DNA of 64,000 nt from Saururus chinensis. Its lineage: Eukaryota > Streptophyta > Magnoliopsida > Piperales > Saururaceae. The notes beneath the pieces are model-generated. The model was not told the DNA's origin, did no database searches, and saw only the letters and a program-made list of their open reading frames with translations. Position 1 is the first letter of the stretch, and every line of letters begins with the position of its first letter. Positions 1 to 11,835 of this stretch are shown here, piece after piece. The translations under genes and the position numbers were made by a program. The DNA lies in assembly GCA_035235625.1 (NCBI GenBank), contig CP141146.1, forward strand, positions 23,864,501-23,928,500, written 5' to 3'.

Positions 1-111
1 AAAACATAGCCTTTTTTTTTTCTGGTTCACTGTACAAGAAAAACGAGATCTTCTGTATTGTTTTCCAGGCACGTAATCCTGTATGCATCTTCTCCTGATT
101 TTTAACTTGAG

Positions 112-381
112 GTGATTGAATTATCTTGGCAGTTACAATCAAGTGGCATCACAGATGAAGTTGCTAGAAAGAGCTCAGTTGATCCAGCAGTTGCCACTGC
201 TTGCTTGGATGTGTCATTGAAAACAGTCATGGATATCTGCATGAGGTGTCTGTCGGAGGAGCCAAGGGAGAGACCTTCATTTGAGGACGTGCTATGGAAT
301 TTACAGTTTGCCGCCCAGGTCCAGGAGACCTGGAAGGGAGAATCTCAGGGCAGTGAAGGATCCCCCATTTCTCCTTTATAG
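112..381 (+). CDS. Last exon of an LRR receptor-like kinase (partial)
   Basis: The frame encodes about 89 residues ending in a TAG stop at 379-381. Its core (LKTVMDICMRCL, then EEPRERPSFEDVLWNLQFAAQVQ) is the C-terminal lobe signature of plant LRR receptor-like kinases of the At3g03770 type, where a RPS[FI]EDVLWNLQ block precedes a short tail. Members of this group are plasma-membrane proteins and many are predicted to lack kinase activity; the catalytic region is outside the window, so this copy cannot be judged. A pyrimidine-rich stretch ending in AG at 110-111 fits a splice acceptor, and an in-frame TAA at 103-105 means the exon cannot start earlier in this frame. The Ser/Pro-rich tail ends shortly after the kinase fold, as usual. 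The gene enters from the left edge and is apparently intact as far as visible. Confidence 0.85.
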   Translation: MIELSWQLQSSGITDEVARKSSVDPAVATACLDVSLKTVMDICMRCLSEEPRERPSFEDVLWNLQFAAQVQETWKGESQGSEGSPISPL

Positions 382-1765
382 CCTCCACGCATGCAGCTTG
401 TTGTTCGGAAAAAGAACGGTCAGACTAATGTAAGCTTTATGGAATCTCAAGCAGCAACACCAGATAGCCACCTTGCTGCGGTGATTATATTGAAAATCAG
501 ATTTTTTCTCATATTTCATAACTGTTGCGTTGTCTGGAACTGTTCTTCTCTTTTTCCTATTGCCTAATGGTGGAGCAGTAACTGTTTTCTTCCCATAAAG
601 TGATGGTAATCGGTCAGCCGGATACAGTCAAACACTGACCGTATACTTTTATTCTGACTTTTTTTTTTTTAAATTTTTAACCTCTACCTGAGTGACTCGC
701 GTAATCTTGTATTTCAATATACAAAATCTTCTTCATCAAAAATATATAAAAAAACAGTCTCGGCTACTCCAACCTGCTTGAGATGTATGGCTCATTAAAA
801 CCTTGGCCCAACCGACGGCCCAGATGAACTGTGCATGCATTTAACTGTTCACATGCACTCGGGAAGTTAGTCTTGGGATTTAATTGCATGGGGAGATCTT
901 CACACCTCTTGTCTCCCAGTTTGGAGCTGCTATTTTTTGGTGTGAAAGGATTGAAGCATTGAACGCCCATTAATAGGTTTTTCAGTTTTCACTGTCTTTG
1001 GTGGATACCCATTTGGGCAAATAAATGGGAATGTCTTATTAATAAGTTTACAATAGTAAGCAGCCCCTGATTTTTTCGCTGTTCATTTTTTAATTAGTTA
1101 AGGCATTATATTGCGGCTCGATTTTTGTCATCCTTAGTTCAGATAAATCAGACCATATGGTAAGCTTTTGCGATTAGATATAAGCAGGATTTGAGCAGAT
1201 GATGAGATTAATATATTTGCAATATGTTCATTGAGTAATTTAAAACAAATAATTAAATCCGACATTGACATTAGTTTTCTAAAGAAATATTAATAGCTTC
1301 ATTTGCTTTTTCAAAATGAACAAATATTAATTTACTTTGAAAAACTAAATAGAACTATTAATTTAGAATGTAAATAGTATTACATAAAGGTTTTTTTTTA
1401 ATTACGAGAGCTTGATTCTAAAGCATTTATCAACAAACCCATTTTAAAATTACTGCCATTCTGATGGGTCTTTGAGCACTCTACCTATTGGTCAATAGAG
1501 AGGAAGCCGAGATCTCTTGGGCAATAGCCAAGTGCCAGCTACAAAAATTTATATACTCCAGTAGAAGACAATTCTAAGGGTTGTTATAATATCTCGGAAA
1601 TTTGAGGTAATTTTTAAGAAAAATTTTCTTCTTTTTTTTAATTTTTAATTGGGGTTTATGGTGTAATTCTTGGGTAATGCTGAAAGGTTTTTGGCCCCAC
1701 TTGGTGGGCCAGCAAGCTAGGAACCTCCTCCCAATTTTGGGAGGTACAACTTTGTAGAGGAAAAG
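382..1765. other. 3' UTR and AT-rich intergenic DNA
   Basis: Follows the kinase stop codon. The first 300-400 bases are probably the 3' UTR of the kinase gene, with T-rich stretches near 655-690 but no single clear polyadenylation signal. The rest is AT-rich with no coding frame I can support. Bases 1560-1765 resemble retroelement LTR sequence in composition. Confidence 0.5.
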
Positions 1766-4700
1766 TGTCACGCCCGAAGTTTTTTCATATATTTACTTTA
1801 AAATTTACTAAAATTTTATTTCAAAATACGGATATAAATCAAAGGAAACCACGGAATTCAAAACATGTGAAAATAAATTTTTTATAAATTAATTCATTGT
1901 ACAATGAAATCAACATTCTTAGGTGTGACCCAAAACAAAAATATAAAAGTGAAACATGTCATGGTCATGGTCTTTAAAAACAAATACATCCCACACATCT
2001 CTGAGTACAAGTTCTTTAACAATCTGAGTTCTAAATCATACATATACACACAAGTTCAAGAAAATAACACAATGAACTCTCACCTTACTCAATACATGAG
2101 ATCATGGTATAAAAATAATATAGTCACACTACGAGTCCACTGCACACCAAGGTTGAGGAAGAACAATACACCACAGGGAACAAAGTCCAATCCAAAAGGC
2201 TTTCCGTTGAACCTGCAAAAGCCTTTGAACCAAGGGGAAAAATGAGTATTTTCATACCAAGGAGGGGAAACAAATTAATAAACTCCTTAAGTTCAAACAT
2301 AGATGCATTCATGCAACTACACATGAAACAAGAAATATATGAAACATAAACAGTGTCTCACACACAAACTATCGCACTAGATGAACTTACACTTACTCTT
2401 ATAACATACTCTTACACTTACACTTTGAATTAGAGTCTTGCCAACTTACTCGTTCAATCATACGCTTACTAGTACAACTTACACATACTTGTACGACCTT
2501 AATAGTACAATCTTACCTATATGACTCGCACAATCTTACTTGTACGACCTTAATAGTACAATCTTACCTATATGACTCGCACAATCTTACTTATACGCCC
2601 TTACTCGTACAATCTAGCAGGATAACACCATGACTAGACCTGGAAGGACGCTCGGCCGATTACTTATTGACTGGCTCAAACATGGAACTTAATCCGGCGA
2701 AACCCTTAGTCTCAACTAACAACATTATCGAATTAGGGTTACTTGTACTTCAAGTTCATATTATGTAACTTATGCATGCATAATTATGCCGAAAACTACT
2801 TCAGTTTTACATTCTTCAGCCATCCAAGCTGGAATTGACTCATCAAACCCCTACTCATAATTATGAATGGAATTATGCTATCAACTCTTACTTACAGTCC
2901 CCCACGGATGCTTCGAGAACTTTAAGTCTTTTTAATCCCTGCATCCCCTAGGTCTCCTACTCATTGCTCTAACGTAGCATCCGATTTAATCCCAACCAAT
3001 CCCATCAAATCCAACCTTTTCTAACTACTCTTATGTCTTCCGTCACCTGACATACTACTGCAATTTCCACACCATAGTCCATAAAACACCCATTTGACAA
3101 ACTTCGAATCAAATGAACATACGCCTGCCCAATGACCACACACAACCAGCCCACCTACGAAGATCTATCACACGCTCTGATCACATACATATAAATTCTC
3201 AACCACTTTCCATCAAATCCCTTAGTCTTCACTAGCACATGCATAGTTTACATATATAAAACATGTTAATTTAATCAGCATTTATCATGCAAAACATTAA
3301 GTTACAAACTCCTAATATGCTGCTACATAAGCAAAACATGCAATCATGAAATTATGAGTTCAAGGTCCCCTACCTCGTAATCCATGTGAGTTTGATGACG
3401 AGCACACAACGGTGGCGGTGTTGAAGGCAGAATCAGCGGCCAAAAGCATCACACTGAGAGAGTTGTTGTCCTGAGGCTTTTCGAAGGCACCGAAATTAAT
3501 CTCGGCAAGGCCAGGCTGATTTTTCTCAAAGTAATTTATTTGGCATAATAGGGCGGCCGGGCACAAGTTCGTGCCACTAGAAATGGCAAAAATTACCACG
3601 AATGGGGTTGGCTAATTGGAGGTCGGCCTAAAAACACTTTGTTGGCCACAAGATGCTAAAATCGGTTGCAAATCACACCTAGAGGCAACAATTTTGCATT
3701 GTCGAAGCCTCAGAAAAGGGTGGAGGGCTTGGTTGTGTACTCACGAACATAGGAGAAACAAAGAAGGGCTTTAGCGGTCATATTGACTAGTGGTTGTGTC
3801 TGCCAATCATCAAACACCGCAAAGGCGGTGCCTTTAACCTAAACGGCAATGCGACCAGAAGCATGCATGGAAAAAGGGCAACCATAGGGAAGGATAAGTT
3901 GTTGGTGTGTCCCGAAGCGACTCAAGCTAGTGGGAGCAGGATCCAACCACTCATGGGTGGGATCGGCTATCAAACTGCATATACACGTGCTATCACGGCC
4001 AAACCCTAAAAGGGTGGATTTTTAGGGGGTTGGGGTGGTTGGTCATGAAAGAGGTGGGGTTCATCAGTGGCAGTCCCCTAAACAAAAGCTGAGGCACTAA
4101 GGCCCGGAGTAGGTGGCCGACAAAGGTGGCGACATTACCAATCACTACCCACAACCAAATCATTGTACGAGTGGTTGTGCATCAAGCACGGCTTACGGTG
4201 GAGAACATAATTATGACAGTAGCCAAGCCTTCGCTTGCCCGAGGCCAATGGCCGACAATGCTATTTCTACTTGGAAGGACCAGGAATTGAGGACTCTTTC
4301 CTTCAGGTTCTGGGTTGTGCTTAAGGAAAAGTGGGGGTGCAAAGGTGGAATCGGGCAAGAAGTGCTTGCCCTTGCCATCACTGGACCAGGGCAAAGCCCA
4401 CGTTGGTTCAACATGTGGCCCAAGTCTGTGCAATGCCATGATGGACAAGTTGGTCTTGGGGTGGGGTGGGGAGCACTGCGACATTCAGAGGCATACCCCG
4501 AATTTTGGGGGCATCTGGTTTAGGCAGAGGAGGCCGGGAGCGATGACCCCTTGTCGTCATTGGGTCAAGCTAGCATATGTGGCTATCTGCTCGCCGATGC
4601 TAGTGGCGGCTAAACTGCCGGTCAGTAGGAACAAAGGCACTCAATTTAGCTGAGGATGACAGTGTGCAGAACTGGGGTGATAGACACGCTATCGCCGGGC

Positions 4701-5150
4701 CACAAATAGCTGGACAGGGACAAGGGTTGGACCTGGAAGATGGTGGCAACCCAGCAGTTGTCGAATTACGACAAGTCAAATGGACGTTGGCTCCATGTTG
4801 TCCAATGTTTGGAAGTAAAATTGGTCACCACTAGAGAAAAATGGCAAACTTTACTCTGGAGCGGGTCGGCTAATCGAGCTAATCGGGATCTGATCAGGTC
4901 AAGGGAGGCCAGACCTCAACACCTCGCCATTGCCGGTTTGAGGTGGCAAATCCGGAGGCCAATCAGTGAATGGCGGCCGATAGTGAAAACCAGCGATAAA
5001 AAATCAACGGAAGGGGGGAAATTTCACCAAAAAATTGAGTAGGGCAGAGGAGGGGCTGGGGAAAGGCAGCGACCTGGGTTGGGGAAAGGCTAGCCGGAGA
5101 CCGGTGGCAAAATCTGGCTGAGAGTTATCGATCACCTAATGATTTGGCCT
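1766..5150 (+). mobile_element. Old LTR-like retroelement copy (copy 1)
   Basis: Begins TGTCACGCCCGAAG, the usual style of a Ty3-gypsy chromovirus LTR start. Parts of it match, in reverse complement, the block at 31934-36102. Examples: the start matches the end of that block at about 36080-36102, and the stretch near 3360-3480 (AGGTCCCCTACCTCGTAATCC onward) matches 33430-33560 reversed. Both copies also contain Ser/Thr-codon-like short repeats of cttac/gtacga type. No gag or pol frame is present, so this is a solo LTR or LTR fragment. Its right end is uncertain; no terminal CA or target duplication was found. Confidence 0.5.
2491..2610. repeat. 51-bp tandem repeat, just over 2 copies
   Basis: The unit containing gtacgacctt, aatagtacaa and tatgactcgcacaatcttac starts near 2491, 2542 and 2593, a period of 51 bp. 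The first two copies are virtually identical. Similar gagtaag/gtacgag repeats occur in the related block at 35100-35400 on the opposite strand. Confidence 0.8.
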
Positions 5151-6222
5151 TGTGCAAAATGCGGCTGAGAGTTATCAATTGTTTGCTCTTGCAATCTATC
5201 AATCGAATGAAGAATCATGCACACTAAAAATAGTGACCAATCGATAGTTGTTAAAGCAATTGACCATTTCAAAAATAAGTTACCTAAATTAAGACTTTCT
5301 GATTTCTATTTCATTTCTCATTCAACTACAAATCCTAAACCGACTTATTGAGCTATAACAGGGTAATGATCATGAAATTGGAGAAAGGAAAACCTAGAGA
5401 AGAAAGGATAAAAGAGGGTTTACACCTTTACTTATTATTTTTCGAAAGTGAATTCACTTGAGCTTTGTATTGAAGATCTATGATTAATTGAAGAAGACAA
5501 TTTACAACTAAAGAAGCTGATACACAAAGTATTCAAAGAGGAGTTTCAATATGTCTTCAATGGGAGATTGTTGAAGACTAGAAGCAGACAAAGACAAGAT
5601 AAGGAGGAGAAAACAGACAAAGACAAGGCAAAGAGGAGAAAACAGATAAAGAGAAGGTAAGGAGGAGAAAGTTTCAAGTGCTTGGAGAAGATGTGACGGT
5701 TAGCAATAACGATCTAAATAAGAGGAGCATGTGTTAGAGTCTAAACAAGGTTGATGGTTTCCTTGTGTCTACGTAAAGTCTGAATTTTAATGCATTGATT
5801 TGGTTCATTTGGAACTGTTGTGGTTTTTTACACTAGTTCGGATTTTCCATGTAAATTGTTGTGTCAACGTGTGGATTGATTGATAATTCGAGAGTGAGAT
5901 TGAGTGAATAATTAGGTTTTAATCATTTCTACTTAATAAATAATTTTGCGGAAAGAGGCTAGGACTCTTAATTCTTACTTGTTGAAAGTACTAGTTTTAA
6001 GAGCAATCTAGCGATCTGCTAGGTTTATTAGATAGATATTAAACTCTCAACTAGTAGCTATGGATTAAATTTTATTGAAAAATTTGTTTGCTACTTGATA
6101 TCAATTAGATTTGACATGTTATGCTTTATTATCTTTCTTAATCTTGCTTGATTTACCTAATAGGTGTGTTTTGTTTAATTATTTGACTTGTACTTATTTG
6201 CTTCATCATACCTAGTTCTTAT
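5151..6222. other. Unassigned AT-rich DNA
   Basis: No supported gene. Purine-rich stretches at 5540-5680 (aga-caa-gac-like repeats) and general character suggest LTR or leader sequence of a decayed retroelement preceding the gag remnant, but I found no matching second LTR. Confidence 0.3.
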
Positions 6223-7084
6223 TCTTCTAGTGATAATGAGGATTTAGATTTTGAAAGTCTTTTTAGACAAGTCATTGAATCGAGTAAGAAGTTAAAAAAA
6301 TTTGTCAAAGCTAATGTAGAGACAATTGAATCAATGGCTATTAAAAAATTTCAAGTGGTTCAAGATAAAGAAAAACTAGAGAAAGAGGTTCAAACTTTGA
6401 GAAGTGAACTTGAGAAAGATATGAGAAAAACTAGATCTTTAGAAGATAAATTTGTGTCTACTAATGAAGAAGTTGGTGCCTTCAAATTTGAGATAAGTAA
6501 TATTCTAGAACAAGATAAAATTCTTAGAGAATGAAGTTCATGAGAAGGTAGGGACAAATAAGGCTTATTTGAAGAAGAAGAAAGATCTAGGGAATGAATT
6601 GAAAATTTATGAAGAAAATTTCAAATTTTCACTTTAGGCCAAGAGAAGTTGGACACAATTTTGTACATAAAACAAGATAGTAGTGATAAATGAGAACTAA
6701 GGTTTAGAGAGTCCAATTTTACTAGTTCCAAGGGTGTCAATAAGTTTGTCGAAGATAAAGAACCCATGCACATTAGGAAGATGGTTCCACAAGTTAACAA
6801 TATGTCAAAACTTAAGAATCCTTGTAAGAATCAAAGTCCAAATTTCAAATATAGGAAGAGACATCAAAAAAGTGATAATCATAAGTCCTACTTAATTAGA
6901 CAAATTCAATCCATGAAACACAGCATAAATTGCCTTAGTCAATGTATTATGAACAAATCAAAAACTAAGGAAAGTTATACTGCTTTATACTTGAACAATT
7001 TGCCCAAGAAGAGGCAAAAAATCAATTCAAATTGGAGGAAACCTCAAGACAAGCATATGGATGAGGAAGTACACACAAACCAAT
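6223..7084 (+). pseudogene. Retrotransposon Gag C-terminal remnant, frameshifted
   Basis: The frame from 6223 runs through 6534. It begins with an acidic Ser/Asp stretch (SSSDNEDLDFES), followed by a Lys/Glu-rich coiled-coil segment with heptad-like spacing (KEKLEKEVQTLRSELEKD). After a stop and frameshift, coding-like sequence resumes at about 6640-7125 with GQEKLDTIL and a Ser-Ser-Lys-Gly linker. This order (acidic patch, coiled coil, GQ.KLD.IL, SSKG linker) is familiar from the C-terminal Gag portion of plant Ty1-copia polyproteins, normally ahead of a CCHC knuckle. No CCHC knuckle, protease or polymerase follows here. It lies on the plus strand, opposite to the adjacent copia LTR fragment, so it belongs to a different element. 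Confidence 0.5.
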
Positions 7085-7870
7085 GCTCTTGGATTGAAGA
7101 ACTCAGCAAGGATCGCCCCTTGAATTAGCCTCCACGTCCCAAGATAGAATGAAGCCCTTCTCCTTGATCTCTCTGACCTATGGAGTGAGAGAGGAGAGGT
7201 AAGAGGGGTGGCCGGCAAGAAGTTTCTCCCAAACTTATGCAAGCCGAACCAAAGGGAAGAGAGGGGGCAGCTGATTGGGAGAGAGGATGGAAAAGAAGGA
7301 GGGGGGCGGACTGCTCTAGAGTATCCCTTCCTCTCCCATGTTTCCCTATATATACCTCCTTACTTTCCTCTCTTAAGCAGGCCTATATGTGGCTGTTCTA
7401 AATGGGCTTTCCTGCTTTAATTCTTCTGGTTTAGCTTGAGGGTCATACATAATGGGAGCGAGCTCTGTCTCTTAGAGTCCGTGGAGGCTTGGATCCCTGC
7501 ACATGGCCAAGCCCAAGATAGGGTTGACCCCTTGCTAACCACGGGACCCAGCATTGACACATAATTTGCGCTTCTGGGCCCATAACGTGTTAATGCACAA
7601 CCTAGTCGCATGCCTAGTGTGCGTGTGTAATGAAGGCACATGTGAGTTGGCGCGATCGCCCCCACCACCCTTGGACCCCGTGGCCCATACCGACTCACCT
7701 GGACCGCGATAACGTTGGACAGAAATGGGCCCGAGTCCATACCTTGGTCCAACATCCCCCACTATAGGTGAAGGGCTCACATGATCCAACAATGACTTGC
7801 GCTAATCCTGTCGAAGACTAATGCTATGAGCGTGCTTAGAAACTAGATCCATCATTAAGGCCTTAGTGAA
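7085..7870 (-). mobile_element. Ty1-copia LTR fragment plus adjoining internal sequence
   Basis: Matches the LTRs at 11836-14313 and 19321-20371: the shared agcctccacgtccca block (near 7122), the gggcccgagtccatacc block and the LTR end ggtccaaca at 7746-7754. Directly after it comes tcccccactataggtgaagg, the same purine-rich (minus strand) tract that borders the full-length element's 3' LTR at 14314, then internal sequence up to ccttagtgaatggatc. The homology stops exactly where a CACTA-like sequence begins at 7876. This is the 3' LTR and a little internal DNA of a second copy of the same family; it has lost its 5' part. Confidence 0.8.
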
Positions 7871-7875
7871 TGGAT

Positions 7876-9190
7876 CACTAGTGCATATTAGCAATGCTTA
7901 AAAAGTGTTGCTAAATGTGTTGATAAAAATAGAATCACTAATGTTCTTCAGGGACACTTATGTCAAAGCATCGATAAAAATGGAGTTGCTTTTGCGTCAG
8001 TAATTATTTTCTTTTTGCCACGCTTTGTTAAGTTTTACTAATAGTAAATTATTAGCGACACTTAATTCTAAGTGTCTTTAATAATTAATTTTAGTGACTC
8101 TTCATAACGCGTCGCTAATATAAAAAATTTAAAAAATAAAAATGTCTTGTTAGCGACGCTTGTCTATGAATTGTTAATAATAAAGAAATTATTAGTGATG
8201 CTTACAAAAACGTCACTTATAAAAAACATATTTTCAAAAAAGAAATATGATTTATTAGTGATGTTTTATCAAGCATCGTTAATATGTAAATAATTAAAAA
8301 AATTATTAGCGTCGCTTTTGATTGCGTCACTAATAACTTGAAAAAAATTAAAAAAAATTCATGCCGGAGGCAGGATGACTAGAGGGGTGCGAGCGTCCCT
8401 CCTCCGGCAAGGGTAGGGGAGGTGGGAAAGCGGAAGAGGAGGCAGTTGGGGGGTGACCGGGGAGAAGGGGAGGAGGGGAACCGGGTCGGCGGGGAGCTCG
8501 ATTCCAGCCGCCAAAACCCCCCCTGGTCATACAGAGGGGAGGAGGGGGGGGACAGAGAGGTAGGGGGTGACCTGAGGGGGGGGTCTTGCTGTAGTGGCAT
8601 TCCGGTCACGGAGGAATGGGGGGGTGGCGGAAGGAGGAAGTGGGGGAGGGATTCAAACACATTTTCACCCGGCCACGTGCAGGAAGAAACACGAGCGAAA
8701 TCGCCCACATTTTTTTCATTTGCGACACTTTCAATGAAGCTTATTGTGATAATTGTGTATAAATGTCGCAATAAGCATACCATTGTCAACAATTGTATGT
8801 AAACGATGCTAAAATAAAAAAACAGAGAAAAGAGATAGAGAGAGATAGAGTGAAGGGAGAGAGAGAGGATGAGAGGAGAAAGAGATAGAGACGAGAGAGG
8901 GCAGAGAATATATATATATATAGAGAGAGAGAGGAAATAGAGAGATAGGGTAGAGAGAGGGTAAAGATAGGGTAAAGAGAGAGAGGAGGAAGAGAGTGAA
9001 GAGACATAGAGTGAAGAGAGAGAGTGTGAAGAGAGATAGGTTGAAGAGATATTGATTGAAGAGAGAGAGGGAGAGAGGAAAGAGGTGAGTGAGGTAGAGA
9101 GAGAAGACAGAGAAAGAGAAAGAGAGAGATAAATAGGAGAGAGGAAAGAGAGAGAGGGTAAAGAGAGAAAAAGAAGAGAGATTTAAAAAA
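7876..9190. mobile_element. CACTA transposon fragment
   Basis: Starts CACTAGTGCATATTAGCAATG, a diverged form of the CACTA termini seen at 47136 and 63929. It carries the family's degenerate subterminal motif TATTAGCGACGC and its reverse complement in several places (for example 8050-8110, 8150-8175, 8250-8340), AT-rich spacers, a G-rich block at 8350-8660 and a purine tract. It interrupts a copia internal sequence after ggatc. No right terminus (TAGTG) with a matching GAT duplication was seen, so the right end is approximate. Confidence 0.65.
8820..9185. repeat. Polypurine (GA)n tract
   Basis: About 365 bases almost entirely of A and G on the plus strand, built of gagaga and agagata units, with a short (AT)n run at 8908-8922. 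It resembles the purine tracts inside the full CACTA element. Open frames on the opposite strand (Ser/Leu/Phe-rich) are products of composition. Confidence 0.9.
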
Positions 9191-9636
9191 AAGGGGCAAA
9201 AACCGATTAATCCTATATAAATAGGCTAATCACTGGTTAGTCCCGACCGTATTAATTAATACCGAAACATCCCGACAATAATATACCCTCCAAGTGGTGC
9301 TATACAGCAAATATGATTGACGAGGCGGTGTTGCAGACCACATCACAACTCCTTTAATCATCTGCCCTTCCACTTCATGTTCCCCGACCCCGCCCTGCTT
9401 CCCTCCTCCGACCTCCGTCATCATCCCCAATCCTTTTGCATGCCCCCGCCAACAGCCATCTCCCACACCTCAGTGTCCAGCTGCTTTATATGTTGGAGAA
9501 GTAGTCGGACAGGGAGTGTGTTGTAGGTGTTGCGCTCTGGCCCCTGTCATTCCTCGGCGGCGGCCCAAGCTCTCGTCTTTCTCACTAATCAGTTAGCAGA
9601 CAAGCCCGCGCCTGGCTGCTGGGCCGGCCCTCTCCA

Positions 9637-9800
9637 ATGGCCTCCTCCCTCCTCTCCCTCTCCTGCAGCGCCGCCCCCTCTGCTCGTGCCAACCCTCCCG
9701 CCACCAAAGATTTGTTCATCCGAACCGGCGCCAGCTGCGTCTTAACTTTGGCTCCCCACCTGTTTACCCCTGTGCCTCTCTCGCACTCTGCACTTTCCAG
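9637..9800 (+). CDS. Probable first exon, transit-peptide-like N-terminus
   Basis: An ATG in good context (ctccaATGGCC) opens a GC-rich frame. Its product begins MASSLLSLSCSAAPSARA and stays rich in Ser, Ala, Pro and Thr with few acidic residues, as expected for a plastid or mitochondrial transit peptide. At 9800/9801 the sequence cactttccag|gtcagc is a good splice donor, after which the DNA turns AT-rich. The GC-rich first exon followed by AT-rich intron is common in monocot genes. I do not recognise the protein. Downstream coding exons are not certain; a GC-richer island at 10640-10910 could hold one. The gene may have been broken by the copia insertion at 11836. Confidence 0.45.
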
Positions 9801-11835
9801 GTCAGCAATTTTCTCTCACGTGAAATTTTTCGTTTTTGCCTTTTGCTCCTGTGCTGTGATTATATTGTATGATGCGGATTCGATCAGCTGCTTTATGTTT
9901 GTTTTTGCAAGTCAGCTGCTTTCAGTGACTGCTCTCGTACTGCTTGAATGTGTATATCTGTCTTTAACTGAGGAAGCACATTGTAATGTCGTTACGGATT
10001 CGGTTGATGAGGAAGGGATCGCTTCAGTAGTTTTAGATATCCTTTTTTAGTTTTTGAGTGCCCATGTTGTTGAATGTATACTATAGGTATGTAAAGTATA
10101 TTTTTTTGCTCTAATTTTGTTATTTGAATGCTTTTCTATAATTTTGTCGAAATATATGATTTTATTTTAGGTTTATTACTGATTTTGTATTCTAGGTTTT
10201 GCTACAATGTACTATAGGTTTGTTATTAGTTTTATAGAGTATGATTTTACTTCAGAGTATAATCTTACTTTGGAGACTTATTTACTAAGCGAGATATGTT
10301 TGTTATCCACTTGTTTTAGTAGTAGGGATATATATTAAATATATAATTTTATTTTAGAATACTTGCATAATATAATTTTACTTTAGAGCATAATTTTAAT
10401 TTATAGCCTTATTTTAAGGAAGATATGTTTGATATCTACTTGTTTTAGTAGTAGGGATATTTATTAAATGCATAATTTTATTTTAGAATATTTATATAAT
10501 ATAATTTTATATTAGAGTATAATCTTATTTTAGAGGCTTATTTACTAAGTGAGATATTTTTAATATCTACTTATTTTAGGAGTATAAATATTTACTATAA
10601 TATAACTTAATATAGAAAGCACAACCATCATGGGATGGGTGGATGAGAGTGGCAGTGGATATCGGGGAAAAGCTTTGGTGCCTCCACTGCCATTGATTCC
10701 CGTCCTTGTGTCAGGAAATTCTCTGCCCAGAGAATGTGGTCCTTGACAGGAAGCACATGCCCCACCTGAGACTGACTCTTCCCTCCACCATCAGCCACAA
10801 GGGATTGACCTCCTCCGGCTATGTAACTCCTAGTAATTTAAACACTTCTTTGAACTTTCATCCAAGAGCCCGTTGTTCCGACTTCCTGCCTTATTGCCGG
10901 AGTCAGTAGGCTCTTCATTTCTCTTCAATTATTACCCTTATGCAAAGGAACCGACTATATGCCCTCAATAGTTTTGACGAGATCAGTGAAAAGTAGCATA
11001 TTTTTCGTCATGGGCTTGCTGAGATTGTGAGTTGTACTAATTCTTCTTTTTCTTCCCAGTCTGTTGTTGTTGTGGAATTTTCTTCTTTTGATGATTTAGT
11101 TTAGTATAATTATACTTTAGCTTTTAATTGTAGAATATATTTTAGGTTTTAATTGTAGAATATACTTTTGGTTTTTTATTTAATTTTGTAGAGTATGATT
11201 TTATTTTAGATTTGTATTCCATCTTGTATTTTAAGTTTTACTATAGTATACTTTAGGTTTGTTATTGGTTTTGTTGAGTATGATTTTACTATAATTTTTT
11301 AGAGTATAATAATATTATAGGCTAGAATTTCTCATATGACAGATTTTATAAGTTGAATATGACAAAGTGTTATTATACTTTTGATTATAATTTCATAGAG
11401 TTCAGTTCTTTAATTCTTAATATTTGATATGATTTGTCAATTAATGTTTATTTATTAATTAATATATAATTTTCATAAGTGTATTATTATACTTCAAAAT
11501 ATCAAGCTTGCTTTGTATTTTAATGTAATTTAGTATAAAGAGTATCATTATACTTTTGTTTTGACTGCCATGAAACTGATTTTTTTATTCTATACTAACA
11601 GGGTATACTTGGCATTTGTGGCATGCACGATTTAGAAGGGAAACTAGTAATAACATGTTCATGCATTAGCAATTCGGTCCATTATATACAACTTGCCCAC
11701 ATACATATCAAATTTAGCCTTTTTTTCCCTATTCATTTTTTGTGTAGAATTGACAAGTATAACTCTATAATGTAATACAATAGAAATCATAAACCATATT
11801 TGTTAATTATGTGTGGATTTTTTGAAAGGGGTGGG
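9801..11835. other. AT-rich intron-like or intergenic DNA with one GC-richer island
   Basis: T-rich plus strand with repeated phrases such as gagtataattttattttag and ttttaggtttgttattgg, suggesting old local duplications at 10250-10620 and 11080-11560. The island at 10640-10910 has a more coding-like composition (a frame at 10706-10909 of 67 residues) but I do not recognise it. A possible acceptor followed by 40-odd coding-like bases occurs at about 11597. Nothing here is a firm gene. Confidence 0.35.

Noticed and set aside
4113..4653. Overlapping frames of 100-136 residues on both strands near 4.2-4.6 kb
   Set aside because: No recognisable domain, overlapping in several frames, within a decayed LTR-like repeat of higher GC content.
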